64,000 nucleotides of DNA from Nitrosomonas marina (GTDB lineage: Bacteria > Pseudomonadota > Gammaproteobacteria > Burkholderiales > Nitrosomonadaceae), in the NCBI RefSeq assembly GCF_900111605.1, contig NZ_FOIA01000001.1, positions 172,245 to 236,244 on the forward strand, read 5' to 3'. A program made the position numbers and the translations under genes. The notes under the pieces are model-generated. The model worked only from the letters and a program-made list of their open reading frames with translations. It was not told the DNA's origin and did no database searches. Numbering within the stretch: the stretch's first letter is position 1; each line of letters opens with the position of its first letter. Below, in pieces: positions 46,296 through 56,079 of the stretch.

Positions 46296-48383
46296 ATGAG
46301 CAGCAAGCTACATCCTGATGGTAAGCTCAATCCGAGTAATTTGGTTACCAATTACAGTTCAAATCACTCTATTCTTGATATTATCGAGCAGCGCCGGGTC
46401 ACCCGACGAAATTTTCTGAAATCTTCAGCGGGAACTGTTGCCGGCATCAGTGCTGCGACCGTTCTGGGGATTGCCGCCCAGGAAGTTACCGCAAAGCGTC
46501 ACCCAAAGATTGAACCTGCAATCGGTGCAATCGGGTTCTCGGCAATCAGTCCCAATACAGCACCCATGACCGATGGTGTCAGTGTCCCGCAAGGGTATAC
46601 TGCCAGAGTTCTTGTTTCATGGGGGGATTCATTGACTATGGAACCGCATTGGGACACTGCGGGTGCCATGGATGAAGCGACTCAACTTCATACTTTCGGC
46701 GCACATACTGACGGCATGCATTTTTTTCCCATGCCCGGACCACTGGGAAACAGGCGAGGGCTACTGGTTGCTAACAGCGAGTATTGTGATCCTGCACTTG
46801 TCAATAACATCACACCGGCTGTCGAGTACAGCACTGCCGCGATAACTTTGGATATGGTTCGTGCGCAACAGGCAGCGCATGGCGTCAACATAGTCATGAT
46901 CAGCAAGCGACAAGGGCAATGGGAAATCAATCGCCGATCACCATTCAATCGCCGTATTACCGGAAATACACCATGTAAAATCAGCGGTCCCGCCGCAGGG
47001 CATGATTTGATGAAAACAGCCACCGATCCCAGGGGCAGGCATGTCCTGGGCACGCTTAATAACTGCGCCCACGGTTATACACCCTGGGGTACCTATCTTA
47101 GCTGCGAGGAGAATTGGAACGGCTATTTTGGCAGCCGGTCAGAAGCGTTTTCTCCTTCGGCACATGAAAGTCGGTATGGTATCAGCAAAAATGGATTCGG
47201 TTATCGCTGGCACGAAGTGGATGAACGATTTGACGTTGAAATGCACCGTAATGAACCAAACCGGTTCGGTTGGGTGGTGGAAATAGACCCTTTCAATCCT
47301 TGGGACACGCCTGTCAAACGCACCGCTTTAGGCCGTTTTAAGCATGAGAGCGCGATGGTGGTTGTGGATCGTGAAGACCGCGTGGCTGTATACATGGGCG
47401 ACGACGAACGTAATGAGTATGTCTATAAATTTGTAAGTGCCAGTAAAATGAAGCGCGGTAACGCTGCTTCCAATCGTAATTTGCTGGAAGAAGGTATTTT
47501 GTATGTCGCCCGGTTTGATGCCGATGGCAGCGGCGAATGGTTGCCCATGGTCTGGGGACAGAACGGCCTGACGCCGGAGAATGGTTTTGCCGATCAGGCG
47601 GAAGTGCTGATCAAAACCCGTCAGGCGGCTGATCGTGTTGGTGCCACCATGATGGACCGTCCTGAATGGATCGCTGCACATCCTGTTACTAATGAGATAT
47701 ATCTGACGCTAACCAACAATAACCGCCGTGGCAGCACGCCGACTTCCAGCAATAATTTTGACGGAACCAGCGGTGCGGGCAGTTCGCGTCCTGCCATTGA
47801 TGCAGCAAATCCACGTCCGGATAACGATTTCGGCCATATTATCCGTTGGCGTGATGATCGTGGCAGTGTGCAGTCAACGTATTTTGAATGGGATATTTTT
47901 GTTCAATGCGGTGACAAAGCCACAACCAAAACGCTCGGCAGTGGCTATGTTGCCGATGGTCATGATGGTTATACCGGTAATATCAACGGAGATGACTATG
48001 GCGCACCTGATGGACTTTGGTTCGACAGGGAGGGGCGTCTGTGGATTCAGACTGATCAGTCGGGCGATGCCACCGGCGACTGGATCAACATTGGCGGTAA
48101 TGTAATGATGTGCGCCGATCCCGTATCCGGTGAAACCAGGCGTTTTCTGACCAGCCCTCCCAATTCAGAAGTAACCGGTGTTGTCACGACACCTGACGGT
48201 CGAACCATGTTTGTGGGTATTCAGCATCCCGGAGAAGACTGGGAAACGGACTTTACCGATAATTCGGCCTGGCCGGACAATGGTTATAACGGTTCAACCA
48301 CTTTTGCCGGTGTGTCTGTACATAAACCGCGTTCTTCCATTATTGTGATTACAAAAGACGATGGCGGTGTTGTTGGAAGTTAG
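46296..48383 (+). CDS. phoX: PhoX-type alkaline phosphatase, Tat-exported
   Basis: A 695-residue protein. The N terminus carries a Tat signal, VTRRNFLKSSAGTVAG, near residues 34-50. The mature part has the PhoX/DUF839 beta-propeller features: GDSLTMEPHWDTAGAMDEATQ, GTYLSCEENWNGYFG (Cys and acidic ligands), KHESAMVVVDREDRVAVYMGDDERNEYVYKF-like text near 350-370, and PDGLWFDREGRLWIQTDQS near 570. PhoX uses Ca2+ and Fe3+ to hydrolyse phosphomonoesters in the periplasm. The Pho-box array upstream says it is induced by phosphate limitation. Confidence 0.92.
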   Translation: MSSKLHPDGKLNPSNLVTNYSSNHSILDIIEQRRVTRRNFLKSSAGTVAGISAATVLGIAAQEVTAKRHPKIEPAIGAIGFSAISPNTAPMTDGVSVPQGYTARVLVSWGDSLTMEPHWDTAGAMDEATQLHTFGAHTDGMHFFPMPGPLGNRRGLLVANSEYCDPALVNNITPAVEYSTAAITLDMVRAQQAAHGVNIVMISKRQGQWEINRRSPFNRRITGNTPCKISGPAAGHDLMKTATDPRGRHVLGTLNNCAHGYTPWGTYLSCEENWNGYFGSRSEAFSPSAHESRYGISKNGFGYRWHEVDERFDVEMHRNEPNRFGWVVEIDPFNPWDTPVKRTALGRFKHESAMVVVDREDRVAVYMGDDERNEYVYKFVSASKMKRGNAASNRNLLEEGILYVARFDADGSGEWLPMVWGQNGLTPENGFADQAEVLIKTRQAADRVGATMMDRPEWIAAHPVTNEIYLTLTNNNRRGSTPTSSNNFDGTSGAGSSRPAIDAANPRPDNDFGHIIRWRDDRGSVQSTYFEWDIFVQCGDKATTKTLGSGYVADGHDGYTGNINGDDYGAPDGLWFDREGRLWIQTDQSGDATGDWINIGGNVMMCADPVSGETRRFLTSPPNSEVTGVVTTPDGRTMFVGIQHPGEDWETDFTDNSAWPDNGYNGSTTFAGVSVHKPRSSIIVITKDDGGVVGS

Positions 48384-48417
48384 CGGTAAACAACGTCCTG
48401 GCATTGTGGGTGCTGAG

Positions 48418-48443
48418 GGTGGCTGCTGGAGGCCACCTTTTAT
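48418..48443 (+). terminator. Intrinsic terminator after phoX
   Basis: GGTGGC, an 8-base loop, then GCCACC followed by TTTTAT. The stem is six G/C-rich pairs with a T-tract, 35 bases after the phoX stop. Confidence 0.75.
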
Positions 48444-48599
48444 CTTTAAAAACGGCCTTCCCATTTTTATATGAAAAAAAATTGCTACCTTCTGCACTGA
48501 ACGAAGATTGAAAATCATTTAGGTCAAAGGTTATTTATTGCTGACAAAATCCTGTCTGCCTGACGGGGCATTTTACACTGTTCCAGGTATCAGAAAGTT

Positions 48600-48866
48600 C
48601 TAGTACTATCAATATGATATTGCCAGGTACAGCGTTGCCGTGGTGTTATGGAGCAAGGCACAGTACGCGGGAAAGGGTTGTTCCCTTTTCAAGTACTGTA
48701 ACGCGGCTGCAGGACACCACGGTAACCGCCCTGTTGGTGAGCTTGTCAGCGTCCATGGGCTGCGTTGTGTCTTTTGGTAATAGAACGATTATTTCCAGCA
48801 AGACACGCCTTGCCATGAACACTGGCAAGCTCACTGAACCCGGCAATATCATATTGATAGTACTAG
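48600..48866. repeat. Palindromic interspersed repeat, copy 2
   Basis: The same element as at 2953-3218, here 263 bases between AGTACT ends (48602-48864) with a further CT/AG pair outside. The outer inverted repeats match over 28 bases with one mismatch: CTAGTACTATCAATATGATA on the left and its complement on the right. Arm A starts with GCCGTGGTGT paired to ACACCACGGT; arm B pairs 48737-48758 with 48813-48834. The inner GTGTCTT/AAGACAC match is perfect here. The right end contains the phoH stop codon. It has no transposase and no in-frame open frame shared with copy 1, because of a 1-base indel in the middle. Confidence 0.88.
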
Positions 48867-50194
48867 AGTAATTCATTCGCAAGATTGGCCAGATGTGATC
48901 GTTCGCCTTTTTCCAGCCGGACGTGTGCAAAAATCTCATGATGTTTGATTTTGTCGATAAGATATGACAGGCCGTTGCTCTGAGAATCCAGATAGGGCGT
49001 ATCAATCTGATAAATATCTCCAGTGAAAATAATTTTGGTGTTCTCGCCCGCGCGCGTAATTATTGTTTTGACTTCATGGGGTGTCAGATTCTGTGCCTCA
49101 TCAACGATAAAGCACACATTCGAAATACTTCTGCCACGAATATACGCAAGCGGTGTAATGGTCAGTTTTTCCTGTTCAACGGCTTCTGTTATCTGCTTGA
49201 ATTCCCGGTCTCTTTCATTGAACTGGCTTTTAATAAATTTCAGATTGTCCCAGAGTGGTTCCATGTACGGATTGATTTTGGATGAAATATCGCCAGGCAA
49301 ATAGCCGATATCCTTATTGCTCAGCGGCACAATGGGGCGCGCCAGGTAAATTTGTTTGAAATTTCTTTTCTGGTCCAGCGCACCTGCCAGCGCGAGCAGT
49401 GTTTTTCCTGTTCCGGCAACACCCTGCAGTGTGACCAGTTTGATGTTGGGATGTGTGATGGCATGTAAGGCAAACACCTGTTCCGCATTACGGGGCGAAA
49501 TCCGGTAAGCGGATTTTTTTTGTATGCGTTCTATTCGCTGTGATGCCGGGTTGAAAAAAACCAATACCGATGTTCGACCATTCCTCAGGATATAGTACTG
49601 ATTGGGTGTGGCTGTATCAATGCCTATGTCCTCAGGCAAGCAGAAATTGTTGGTGTAGATGCCGTCGATAACCGATTTTGACAGACCTTCTAAAATGGCG
49701 CTGCCCTTATGAAGTGACTCAAGATCTTTGATTTTTCCGGTTTTAAAGTCTTCAGCAGTGATATTCAGCGACTTGGCTTTTAACCGCAAATTGATATCTT
49801 TGGTGACCAGAATAATTTTTTTTCTTGTAAATTCCTTGCTCAGCGAAATGGCAGTATTGAGAATGCGATGATCAGCCGTGTTTTCTCCAAAAATATGCGT
49901 TGCATCGAGTCCGTTTGCGTGCTCCTGCATGACAACCTTGAAACGGCCGTGATTCGGCCGGTCGATCGGAATCCACTGCTGCAGGGAATGATGGAGTGAC
50001 AGATTGTCCATGATCCGAATAAATTCCCTTGCTTCGAAATTTTTCGTATCGTTTCCTTTTTTAAAATGATCGAGTTCTTCAAGCACGGTGATCGGAACGG
50101 CCACATCATTATCAGCAAAACTGTATATCGCCTGATGGTTGTATAGAATAACTGAAGTGTCCAGCACAAATATTTTCTTTTGACCGTGTGGCAT
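48863..50194 (-). CDS. PIN domain - PhoH ATPase fusion (PhoH2 type)
   Basis: A 443-residue protein. Residues 1-~140 are a PIN nuclease domain: KKIFVLDTSVILYNHQAIYSF, EELDHFKK, and a later IILVTKDINLRLKAK. Residues ~230-443 are a PhoH-type P-loop ATPase with LVTLQGVAGTGKTLLALAGAL near 257 and CFIVDEAQNLTPHEVKTI near 370. PhoH2 proteins couple ATP-driven RNA unwinding to the PIN nuclease. The stop codon TAG lies inside the terminal repeat of the palindromic element; the protein end HLANLANELL looks native. The name does not prove phosphate control. Confidence 0.93.
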   Translation of the reverse strand: MPHGQKKIFVLDTSVILYNHQAIYSFADNDVAVPITVLEELDHFKKGNDTKNFEAREFIRIMDNLSLHHSLQQWIPIDRPNHGRFKVVMQEHANGLDATHIFGENTADHRILNTAISLSKEFTRKKIILVTKDINLRLKAKSLNITAEDFKTGKIKDLESLHKGSAILEGLSKSVIDGIYTNNFCLPEDIGIDTATPNQYYILRNGRTSVLVFFNPASQRIERIQKKSAYRISPRNAEQVFALHAITHPNIKLVTLQGVAGTGKTLLALAGALDQKRNFKQIYLARPIVPLSNKDIGYLPGDISSKINPYMEPLWDNLKFIKSQFNERDREFKQITEAVEQEKLTITPLAYIRGRSISNVCFIVDEAQNLTPHEVKTIITRAGENTKIIFTGDIYQIDTPYLDSQSNGLSYLIDKIKHHEIFAHVRLEKGERSHLANLANELL

Positions 50195-50287
50195 GACTGG
50201 TTATGTAAGTTTATTGGTAAATCAGTCATACTAAATTTTATTTACTACAAAACCATGAAAGAAATATGTTATGTCCGGACTGTAGTA

Positions 50288-51529
50288 TCAGTCAGGCTGA
50301 TTTTGTGACTGTTTGATTTTTGATATACGTGCCTCGCGGACTTTCGTATTGATGGCTGCAGGCAACAAAGCACTGTCGGTTATTTTTTCCCGAAGCAAGC
50401 CGGCAATTTCTCCAGCGTTGACATTGCTGGCGGCAGATAGTGCGTTGTGTAAGCGGGCTGCGGGTGGATAAAGTTTCTGGGCATAACCGGGACGACCGTG
50501 AAAATCGCAGGCACATGCCTGTATGAACTCTGCAAACCGGTTTGGCTTGCGGTATGCATCAGTGGCTTGTAACAAATCGGCAATTGTTGACGGCCTAAGT
50601 TCTTCAGCGCGATGCACGGTACCATGAAATTTAGCAACCAGGATGGCCAGGTCGCGCGAATCTTTGGGTATTCTAATGCGTTCGCATAAGTCTGCGATCA
50701 GCTGTATACTGCGTTGTTCATGACCGATATGTCTTGGCCATTGTTCAGGCGGTGTTATGCCTTTGCCAACATCGTGAAGCAGCGCGGCAAAGCGTACCGG
50801 CAGAGAATGATGCTGGCTGGCTGCATAGTCTATTGTAAGCATGGTATGCAATCCGGTGTCGATCTCAGGATGCGCCTCTGGTGGCTGGGGCACACCAAAC
50901 AATACGTCGATTTCAGGTAAAATACGAGTCAAGGCGCCGCATTCCCTAAGCATATAAAACATCCGGGATGGATTGTTTTCCATCAGTCCCCGGGAAATTT
51001 CCTGCCAGACCCTTTCCGGCACCAATGCTTCGACTTCACCATTGTGAACCATATCATTCATCAGAGTGAGTGTTTCAGGTGCAATCCGGAAACTGAACCG
51101 TGCTGCGAAACGTGCCGTACGGAGTATGCGAACGGGGTCTTCCGAGAATGCCGGGCTGATATGGCGAAGAATTCCTGCTTCAAGGTCTGCAACACCATTG
51201 AACGGGTCAATGATGTTTCCCGCCTCGTCCTTGGCTATAGCGTTGATGGTCAAGTCGCGGCGGACCAGATCCTGTTGTAATGTGACTGCCGGTGTGGTGA
51301 AAATCTCAAAGCCTTTGTAACCGCGCGAAATTTTACGCTCGGTTCGCGCCAGCGCATACTGTTCATTAGTTTCGGGGTGCAGAAACACCGGAAAATCCTT
51401 GCCGACTGGACGGTAGCCGAGTTGTTCCATTTCCTCAGGGGTGCTGCCGACAACTACATAATCATGATCTTTAACGGGCAGCCCCAGTAGTTCGTCGCGA
51501 ACTGAGCCGCCAACCAGATAAACTTTCAA
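50288..51529 (-). CDS. cca: Multifunctional CCA-adding tRNA nucleotidyltransferase with HD domain
   Basis: A 413-residue class II CCA enzyme. N-terminal VGGSVRDELLGLPVKDHDYVVVG holds the catalytic Asp pair, RRDLTINAIA and RILRTARFAARF follow, and the HD domain has LLHDVGKGITPPEQWPRHIGHE near residue 250. It builds and repairs tRNA CCA ends and, through the HD domain, has phosphodiesterase/phosphatase activity. The start is at 51529. It lies 93 bases upstream of phoH and may share a transcript. Confidence 0.95.
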   Translation of the reverse strand: MKVYLVGGSVRDELLGLPVKDHDYVVVGSTPEEMEQLGYRPVGKDFPVFLHPETNEQYALARTERKISRGYKGFEIFTTPAVTLQQDLVRRDLTINAIAKDEAGNIIDPFNGVADLEAGILRHISPAFSEDPVRILRTARFAARFSFRIAPETLTLMNDMVHNGEVEALVPERVWQEISRGLMENNPSRMFYMLRECGALTRILPEIDVLFGVPQPPEAHPEIDTGLHTMLTIDYAASQHHSLPVRFAALLHDVGKGITPPEQWPRHIGHEQRSIQLIADLCERIRIPKDSRDLAILVAKFHGTVHRAEELRPSTIADLLQATDAYRKPNRFAEFIQACACDFHGRPGYAQKLYPPAARLHNALSAASNVNAGEIAGLLREKITDSALLPAAINTKVREARISKIKQSQNQPD

Positions 51530-51641
51530 GACAACGTGTTTAAATAGAAATAGTTAATGGGTTGCTGGATAAAGTTGTTGTAAATATCTTTGGCATACAT
51601 ATCCCGAGTAGCGATTATTAAATGTATGCTACTGCAGATAC

Positions 51642-53588
51642 TCATTTTTTTGCAACAATACCCAGACGTTCTTTTAATGTTGGGGGAGTGCGATCCTGTT
51701 CAAGTACATTTGAGTAATAAACGGAATTTTTCAGTACTTTTTTTACATAATCTCGTGTTTCGCTAAATGGAATGGTTTCAGCATAGATCGCGCCCTCGAG
51801 GTTTCTTTCCGTATCGCGCCAGCGTTTTGCACGGCCTGGCCCGGCATTGTAGGCTGCCGAAGCAAGTAAAGGCTGATTGTCGAGCGTGGTGAGGACATGC
51901 TTTAAATAATAGGTGCCTAGTCTTAAATTTGTATCGATTTGCGTAATCAGATTTTGCTGGAAATTGGCCATGCCGAGTTGCTTGGAGACCCATTTCGCGG
52001 TGTCAGGCATCAATTGCATTAATCCCATTGCACCTGCACTGGACCTGACTTCAGCCAGAAACCGGCTTTCCTGGCGGATAAGACCATAAACCCAGGCTTC
52101 ATCAAGTTCCTGATCTTGCAGAATATGGCGTAACACCTCCCGGTGCGGTGTAGGAAAGCGCAGCCTGAAATCATGCAGATCAATGGTTTTACTGGCGGTG
52201 TTAATTGCGCGATCATAATGTCCATGGCGCCGGGCAACTTCAGCTGCAGCGAGCAATTGCCTGTCATTGAAATCACGGATAGTCCATACCCATTCCCAGT
52301 ACGCCTCCGTACGTAAGTTCATACGGTAAAAAGCCAGCGTGCGCTGAATGCCGGGTGTTTTTTCCATGGCAGTTACTTCTGCTTCGCTGACCTGAATAGA
52401 TTTTTGTGGCGCGCCAAGCACAGTGCCCAGTTCTTCTTTGGCCAGCTGACCATAATAATGGTGCTGGTTGCTGAGCGGAATCAGTAAAGCATTTGCTTCG
52501 GTTAATTTTCCTTTTGCCTTGAGCGCTCTCGCCTGCCAGTATTGCCATGTACTGTCAGCCTGTTCGGTTGCAGACATGCGGTTAATGCCGTCCAGGACGC
52601 CGTCCCAGTTCTCAGCACGCAGTGCAGCACGTACCTGCCATGCCAGTAACGTATCGGTCATCGGGTAGGGATCCTTGGTGCGGTGGGCGTCATGAAACCA
52701 GTTTAATGCACGCGGGTCATGTCGCATGGCTGCCCGATACCCCAGTCTGCCAAGAAAATAGGACTGGTCTGAGGCTGTAAGCTTGTCCTTGAATTTATGC
52801 CATTTTACCAGAGCAGGATTGGTGTCGCTGGTTAACAGGCGCAATAACGCAAACAGAGCAATTTCACGATCTGCACGTGTTCTGATCCTGTTCTGTCGTG
52901 TTTTGAGGTAGTGCAGTGGATTTTGTGCTGCTGCGTTTAATTCATCGACATTAAGCGCCTCACCTTCTGGTATTCGACGATTGATATAACGTGCCATACC
53001 GGTTTGTCCTGCTTCCAACGCCAGCCTGATACGTGCCCATCGGTCGTTTACAGTAATAATGTTTCTTGAGATCAGTGTGTTAAAAACCGGTGTGCAGCTA
53101 TCGGGCATACTGTTGGCGGTAAACCACAAAGCGCGCGCGCTATCAATTGCAGTCTGATCCTGTTTTTCGATTCGATATTGATAGGCCAGACAAAGTAATT
53201 CGGTTTTTTTGTCGATCAGTTTTTGAAATTCATGTTCAAAAAGTTGCCATTGATGATTATTGGCCAGCATTTTTAACCAGTCTGCACGCAGCCTGTCTGC
53301 GAGCAGATGGTTCTCGTAGCGTGTCAGAAAGGCCTCTATCGTTGTAATATCGGCTGTGCGTAAATACATGCGCAGCTGATAATACTCGATATAAGGTGCT
53401 AATACATGATGCTGTAAACGCTGGGCGTACTCGTGCACCAACGCGGCTTTGCCTTCCTGGAACGCTTTGCGTGCAGCAAGGAATTGATCGTCAAGTTGCG
53501 ACAGGCTTGCAGGCAAGGTACCGGAATAAATCACGAGAGCCAGCGCCATCAGGAATTTGATTGTAGCAGGGGGATACAAACTGGACAT
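51642..53588 (-). CDS. slt: Soluble lytic murein transglycosylase
   Basis: A 648-residue periplasmic enzyme with a signal peptide ending TLPASL. The N-terminal ~430 residues are alpha-helical superhelix repeats with many Ala/Leu/Trp. The C-terminal SLT domain has the catalytic Glu in LIRQESRFLAEVRSSAGAMG near residue 505, then MQLMPDTAKWV, and YNAGPGRAKRW. It cleaves peptidoglycan glycan strands to 1,6-anhydromuramyl products. It stands alone upstream of gdhA's terminator. Confidence 0.95.
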   Translation of the reverse strand: MSSLYPPATIKFLMALALVIYSGTLPASLSQLDDQFLAARKAFQEGKAALVHEYAQRLQHHVLAPYIEYYQLRMYLRTADITTIEAFLTRYENHLLADRLRADWLKMLANNHQWQLFEHEFQKLIDKKTELLCLAYQYRIEKQDQTAIDSARALWFTANSMPDSCTPVFNTLISRNIITVNDRWARIRLALEAGQTGMARYINRRIPEGEALNVDELNAAAQNPLHYLKTRQNRIRTRADREIALFALLRLLTSDTNPALVKWHKFKDKLTASDQSYFLGRLGYRAAMRHDPRALNWFHDAHRTKDPYPMTDTLLAWQVRAALRAENWDGVLDGINRMSATEQADSTWQYWQARALKAKGKLTEANALLIPLSNQHHYYGQLAKEELGTVLGAPQKSIQVSEAEVTAMEKTPGIQRTLAFYRMNLRTEAYWEWVWTIRDFNDRQLLAAAEVARRHGHYDRAINTASKTIDLHDFRLRFPTPHREVLRHILQDQELDEAWVYGLIRQESRFLAEVRSSAGAMGLMQLMPDTAKWVSKQLGMANFQQNLITQIDTNLRLGTYYLKHVLTTLDNQPLLASAAYNAGPGRAKRWRDTERNLEGAIYAETIPFSETRDYVKKVLKNSVYYSNVLEQDRTPPTLKERLGIVAKK

Positions 53589-53688
53589 AAAATATAGAAT
53601 CTGATCCTAAATTATCAAATAAAACCGCGCAGACGAATGCGCGACAACAGGCTGTATAGGTTGTATCGGCACTACCGTGTCAAATTAA

Positions 53689-53723
53689 AACTGCCGCAGC
53701 ATGATCATCCTGCTGCGGCAGTT
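53689..53723 (-). terminator. Strong intrinsic terminator after gdhA
   Basis: AACTGCCGCAGCA at 53689-53701 and its exact complement TGCTGCGGCAGTT at 53711-53723 form a 13-bp perfect stem with a 9-base loop. On the minus strand the stem runs into TTTTAATTT. It lies 55 bases past the gdhA stop. It may also work against the slt-side transcripts. Confidence 0.85.
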
Positions 53724-53777
53724 CACCAATGTTATTCTGATGCATTTATACGCTGTATTTCAAATATCCTGAAATAA

Positions 53778-55121
53778 TCAGGTAACTCCCTGTCCAAGCA
53801 TGGCGTCGGCAACTTTTACGAAACCGGCGATATTCGCACCGTCTACATAGTTTACGCTGCCATCGGGTTTGGTGCCATATTGCAGGCAGGAACGATGTAT
53901 CGCCTGCATGATCTCCAGCAAACGCGCATCAACTTCATCATGCGTCCATGAAAGTCGCATTGCATGTTGACTCATTTCCAGACCCGAAGTGGCGACTCCG
54001 CCGGCGTTACTGGCCTTGCCCGGCGCATACAGTACATTATGTTGTTCGAAGCATTCAACGGCCTCGGCGGTTGACGGCATATTTGCACCTTCGGCAACAC
54101 AAATAACGCCATTTTTAACCAGTTCTTTTGCATCTACTTCACTGATTTCGTTTTGAGTTGCGCAGGGGAGTGCGACATCGACGGGTACATGCCATGGTTT
54201 AGTGTTTGGCAGGAATGTCGCGTTGACCCGTTTGGCATATTCGTCAACACGTGCATACAAATGGTTTTTGACTTCAGACAGAATGGCCAGTTTTTCCGTT
54301 GTGAAACCGGCTTCATCAACAACTGTCCCGCTCGAATCGGATACAGTAATAACTTTTGCACCCAGTGTCATGGCTTTCTCGATCGCGTACTGTGCGACAT
54401 TGCCTGAACCGGAAATGGACACGCGCATGCCATCGAATGAGCGGCCGGCATGTTTAAGGACTTCATTGGCAAAATAAACCGTACCGTAGCCGGTTGCTTC
54501 GGGGCGAACCAGTGAGCCGCCAAAACTCAATCCTTTACCGGTAAATATGCAATCAGACCGGTTGACAAGTTTTTTGACCATTCCGGCCATATAACCGACT
54601 TCACGCCCACCAACACCTATGTCACCAGCCGGAACATCGGTATCTGAACCAATATGACGGAACAGTTCGCAGGCATATGCTTGACAGAAACGCATGATTT
54701 CACCCGGACTTTTTCCTTTGGGATCAAAATCTGATCCGCCTTTTCCCCCTCCCATCGGCAATGTGGTTAAAGCATTTTTGAATGTTTGTTCAAATGCCAG
54801 GAATTTAAGAATTGACAGATTAACCGAAGGGTGAAAACGCGTGCCGCCTTTGTAAGGCCCGATTGCGGAGCTGTGCTGTATACGGTAGCCGCGGTTGACT
54901 TTAACTTCTCCTTGATCATCCACCCACGCCACGCGAAAAATAACGGCGCGTTCGGGTTCAACCAGGCGATCAAGTACGCCATGTTCAGCGTAACGAGGAT
55001 GTTCGCTGATAAATGGCCATAAGCTTTCCATGACCTCTTTCACAGCCTGTATAAATTCCGGCTGAACAGGATTACGTCCCGCGACATAGTCGCAGAATTC
55101 CTGAAAACTTTTATATTTCAT
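53778..55121 (-). CDS. gdhA: NADP-specific glutamate dehydrogenase
   Basis: A 447-residue hexameric-type GDH. Catalytic region: THLPMGGGKGGSDFDPKGKSP-like text with the active Lys near residue 128, and PAGDIGVGGREVGYMAG near 165. The cofactor domain has VSISGSGNVAQYAIEKA near 235 and VSDSSG, as in NADP-type GdhA. It makes glutamate from 2-oxoglutarate, NH4+ and NADPH, the main low-affinity ammonium assimilation route, which fits a cell surrounded by ammonium. It stands alone with a strong terminator. Confidence 0.96.
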   Translation of the reverse strand: MKYKSFQEFCDYVAGRNPVQPEFIQAVKEVMESLWPFISEHPRYAEHGVLDRLVEPERAVIFRVAWVDDQGEVKVNRGYRIQHSSAIGPYKGGTRFHPSVNLSILKFLAFEQTFKNALTTLPMGGGKGGSDFDPKGKSPGEIMRFCQAYACELFRHIGSDTDVPAGDIGVGGREVGYMAGMVKKLVNRSDCIFTGKGLSFGGSLVRPEATGYGTVYFANEVLKHAGRSFDGMRVSISGSGNVAQYAIEKAMTLGAKVITVSDSSGTVVDEAGFTTEKLAILSEVKNHLYARVDEYAKRVNATFLPNTKPWHVPVDVALPCATQNEISEVDAKELVKNGVICVAEGANMPSTAEAVECFEQHNVLYAPGKASNAGGVATSGLEMSQHAMRLSWTHDEVDARLLEIMQAIHRSCLQYGTKPDGSVNYVDGANIAGFVKVADAMLGQGVT

Positions 55122-55296
55122 CTTTTTATTTCCCCGGTATAAGAAAGGTTATTCGTGAATGCCTAATTCTGCCAAATAAATATACTAACTGCACAGTATT
55201 TTTTTAAAAAAAGCAGAAAATTGTGATTTTTTTTAAATTTTGTTTATTAAAGATGGGCGATATGGTAGAAGTTACTACAGTCAACATGGAAAGAAC

Positions 55297-55953
55297 ATGA
55301 TGAAAAAACTGTCCAGAAGAGATTTGGTGAAGTTTGGCGTAGTTGGCGCGGTTGCAGGTTTGTCCAAAGCGACCGAAAGCTGGAGTGAAGTGATAATAAT
55401 GCCAACACCGGAAGAAGTCGAGGGGCCATTTTATCCGGTTGCTGATCAAATAGACAAGGATGCGGATATGACGCAGGTGACTGGACGCAGCGGGCAGGCA
55501 CTTGGTCAGTATATTATTATTCGTGGAGCTGTAAAAGATCGCTTCGGCGTTCCAGTCGAAAATGCAACTATTGATATTTGGCAAGCAAATGCTGCCGGTC
55601 GATACGATCACCCGCGGGACTCGAATCGGGCCCCAGTGGATCCTTACTTCCAGGGATGGGCCGTAATCCATAGCGATACGAACGGCCTATTTCGCTTCAA
55701 GACGGTTAAACCGGGTGCATATCCGGCGTCCAGATCGTGGACGCGCCCACCACATATTCATTTTAAGATCTTCAAAAAGGGATATCCGGAATTGATTACG
55801 CAGATGTATTTTCCTAATGAACCGCTGAATGCATCCGATTTATTGTTTAGTAACAAAACCCAGGAGGAGCAGAAAGCTATGGTTGCACAAAAAACCGATG
55901 AATATGATGGTATGGATGTTTATACATACAATATTGTTTTGCGTGGACATTAA
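55297..55953 (+). CDS. Tat-exported intradiol ring-cleavage dioxygenase-like protein
   Basis: A 218-residue protein. A Tat-type signal SRRDLVKFGVVGAVAGL precedes the mature domain. The intradiol dioxygenase fold is clear: TPEEVEGPFYPV, then IRGAVKDRFGVPVENATIDIWQANAAGRYDHP, and the Fe3+ His pair in WTRPPHIHFKI near residue 157, with Tyr ligands in GRYDHP and GAYPASR. Typical enzymes are protocatechuate 3,4- or catechol 1,2-dioxygenases in the cytosol. A secreted form in an autotroph is odd; it may act on humic or extracellular phenols. The start at 55297 has GGAAAG upstream. Confidence 0.85.
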   Translation: MMKKLSRRDLVKFGVVGAVAGLSKATESWSEVIIMPTPEEVEGPFYPVADQIDKDADMTQVTGRSGQALGQYIIIRGAVKDRFGVPVENATIDIWQANAAGRYDHPRDSNRAPVDPYFQGWAVIHSDTNGLFRFKTVKPGAYPASRSWTRPPHIHFKIFKKGYPELITQMYFPNEPLNASDLLFSNKTQEEQKAMVAQKTDEYDGMDVYTYNIVLRGH

Positions 55954-56079
55954 CTGCATCTGCAGTATTGATACATAGAGGAGGTTCGCAGCACGTTATC
56001 TATTCGCGGCTGCGTTAAATGATGCCGAGCACAGATATGACATGTATATGACTCATTTGCCTAGATTTCAATACGTTGA

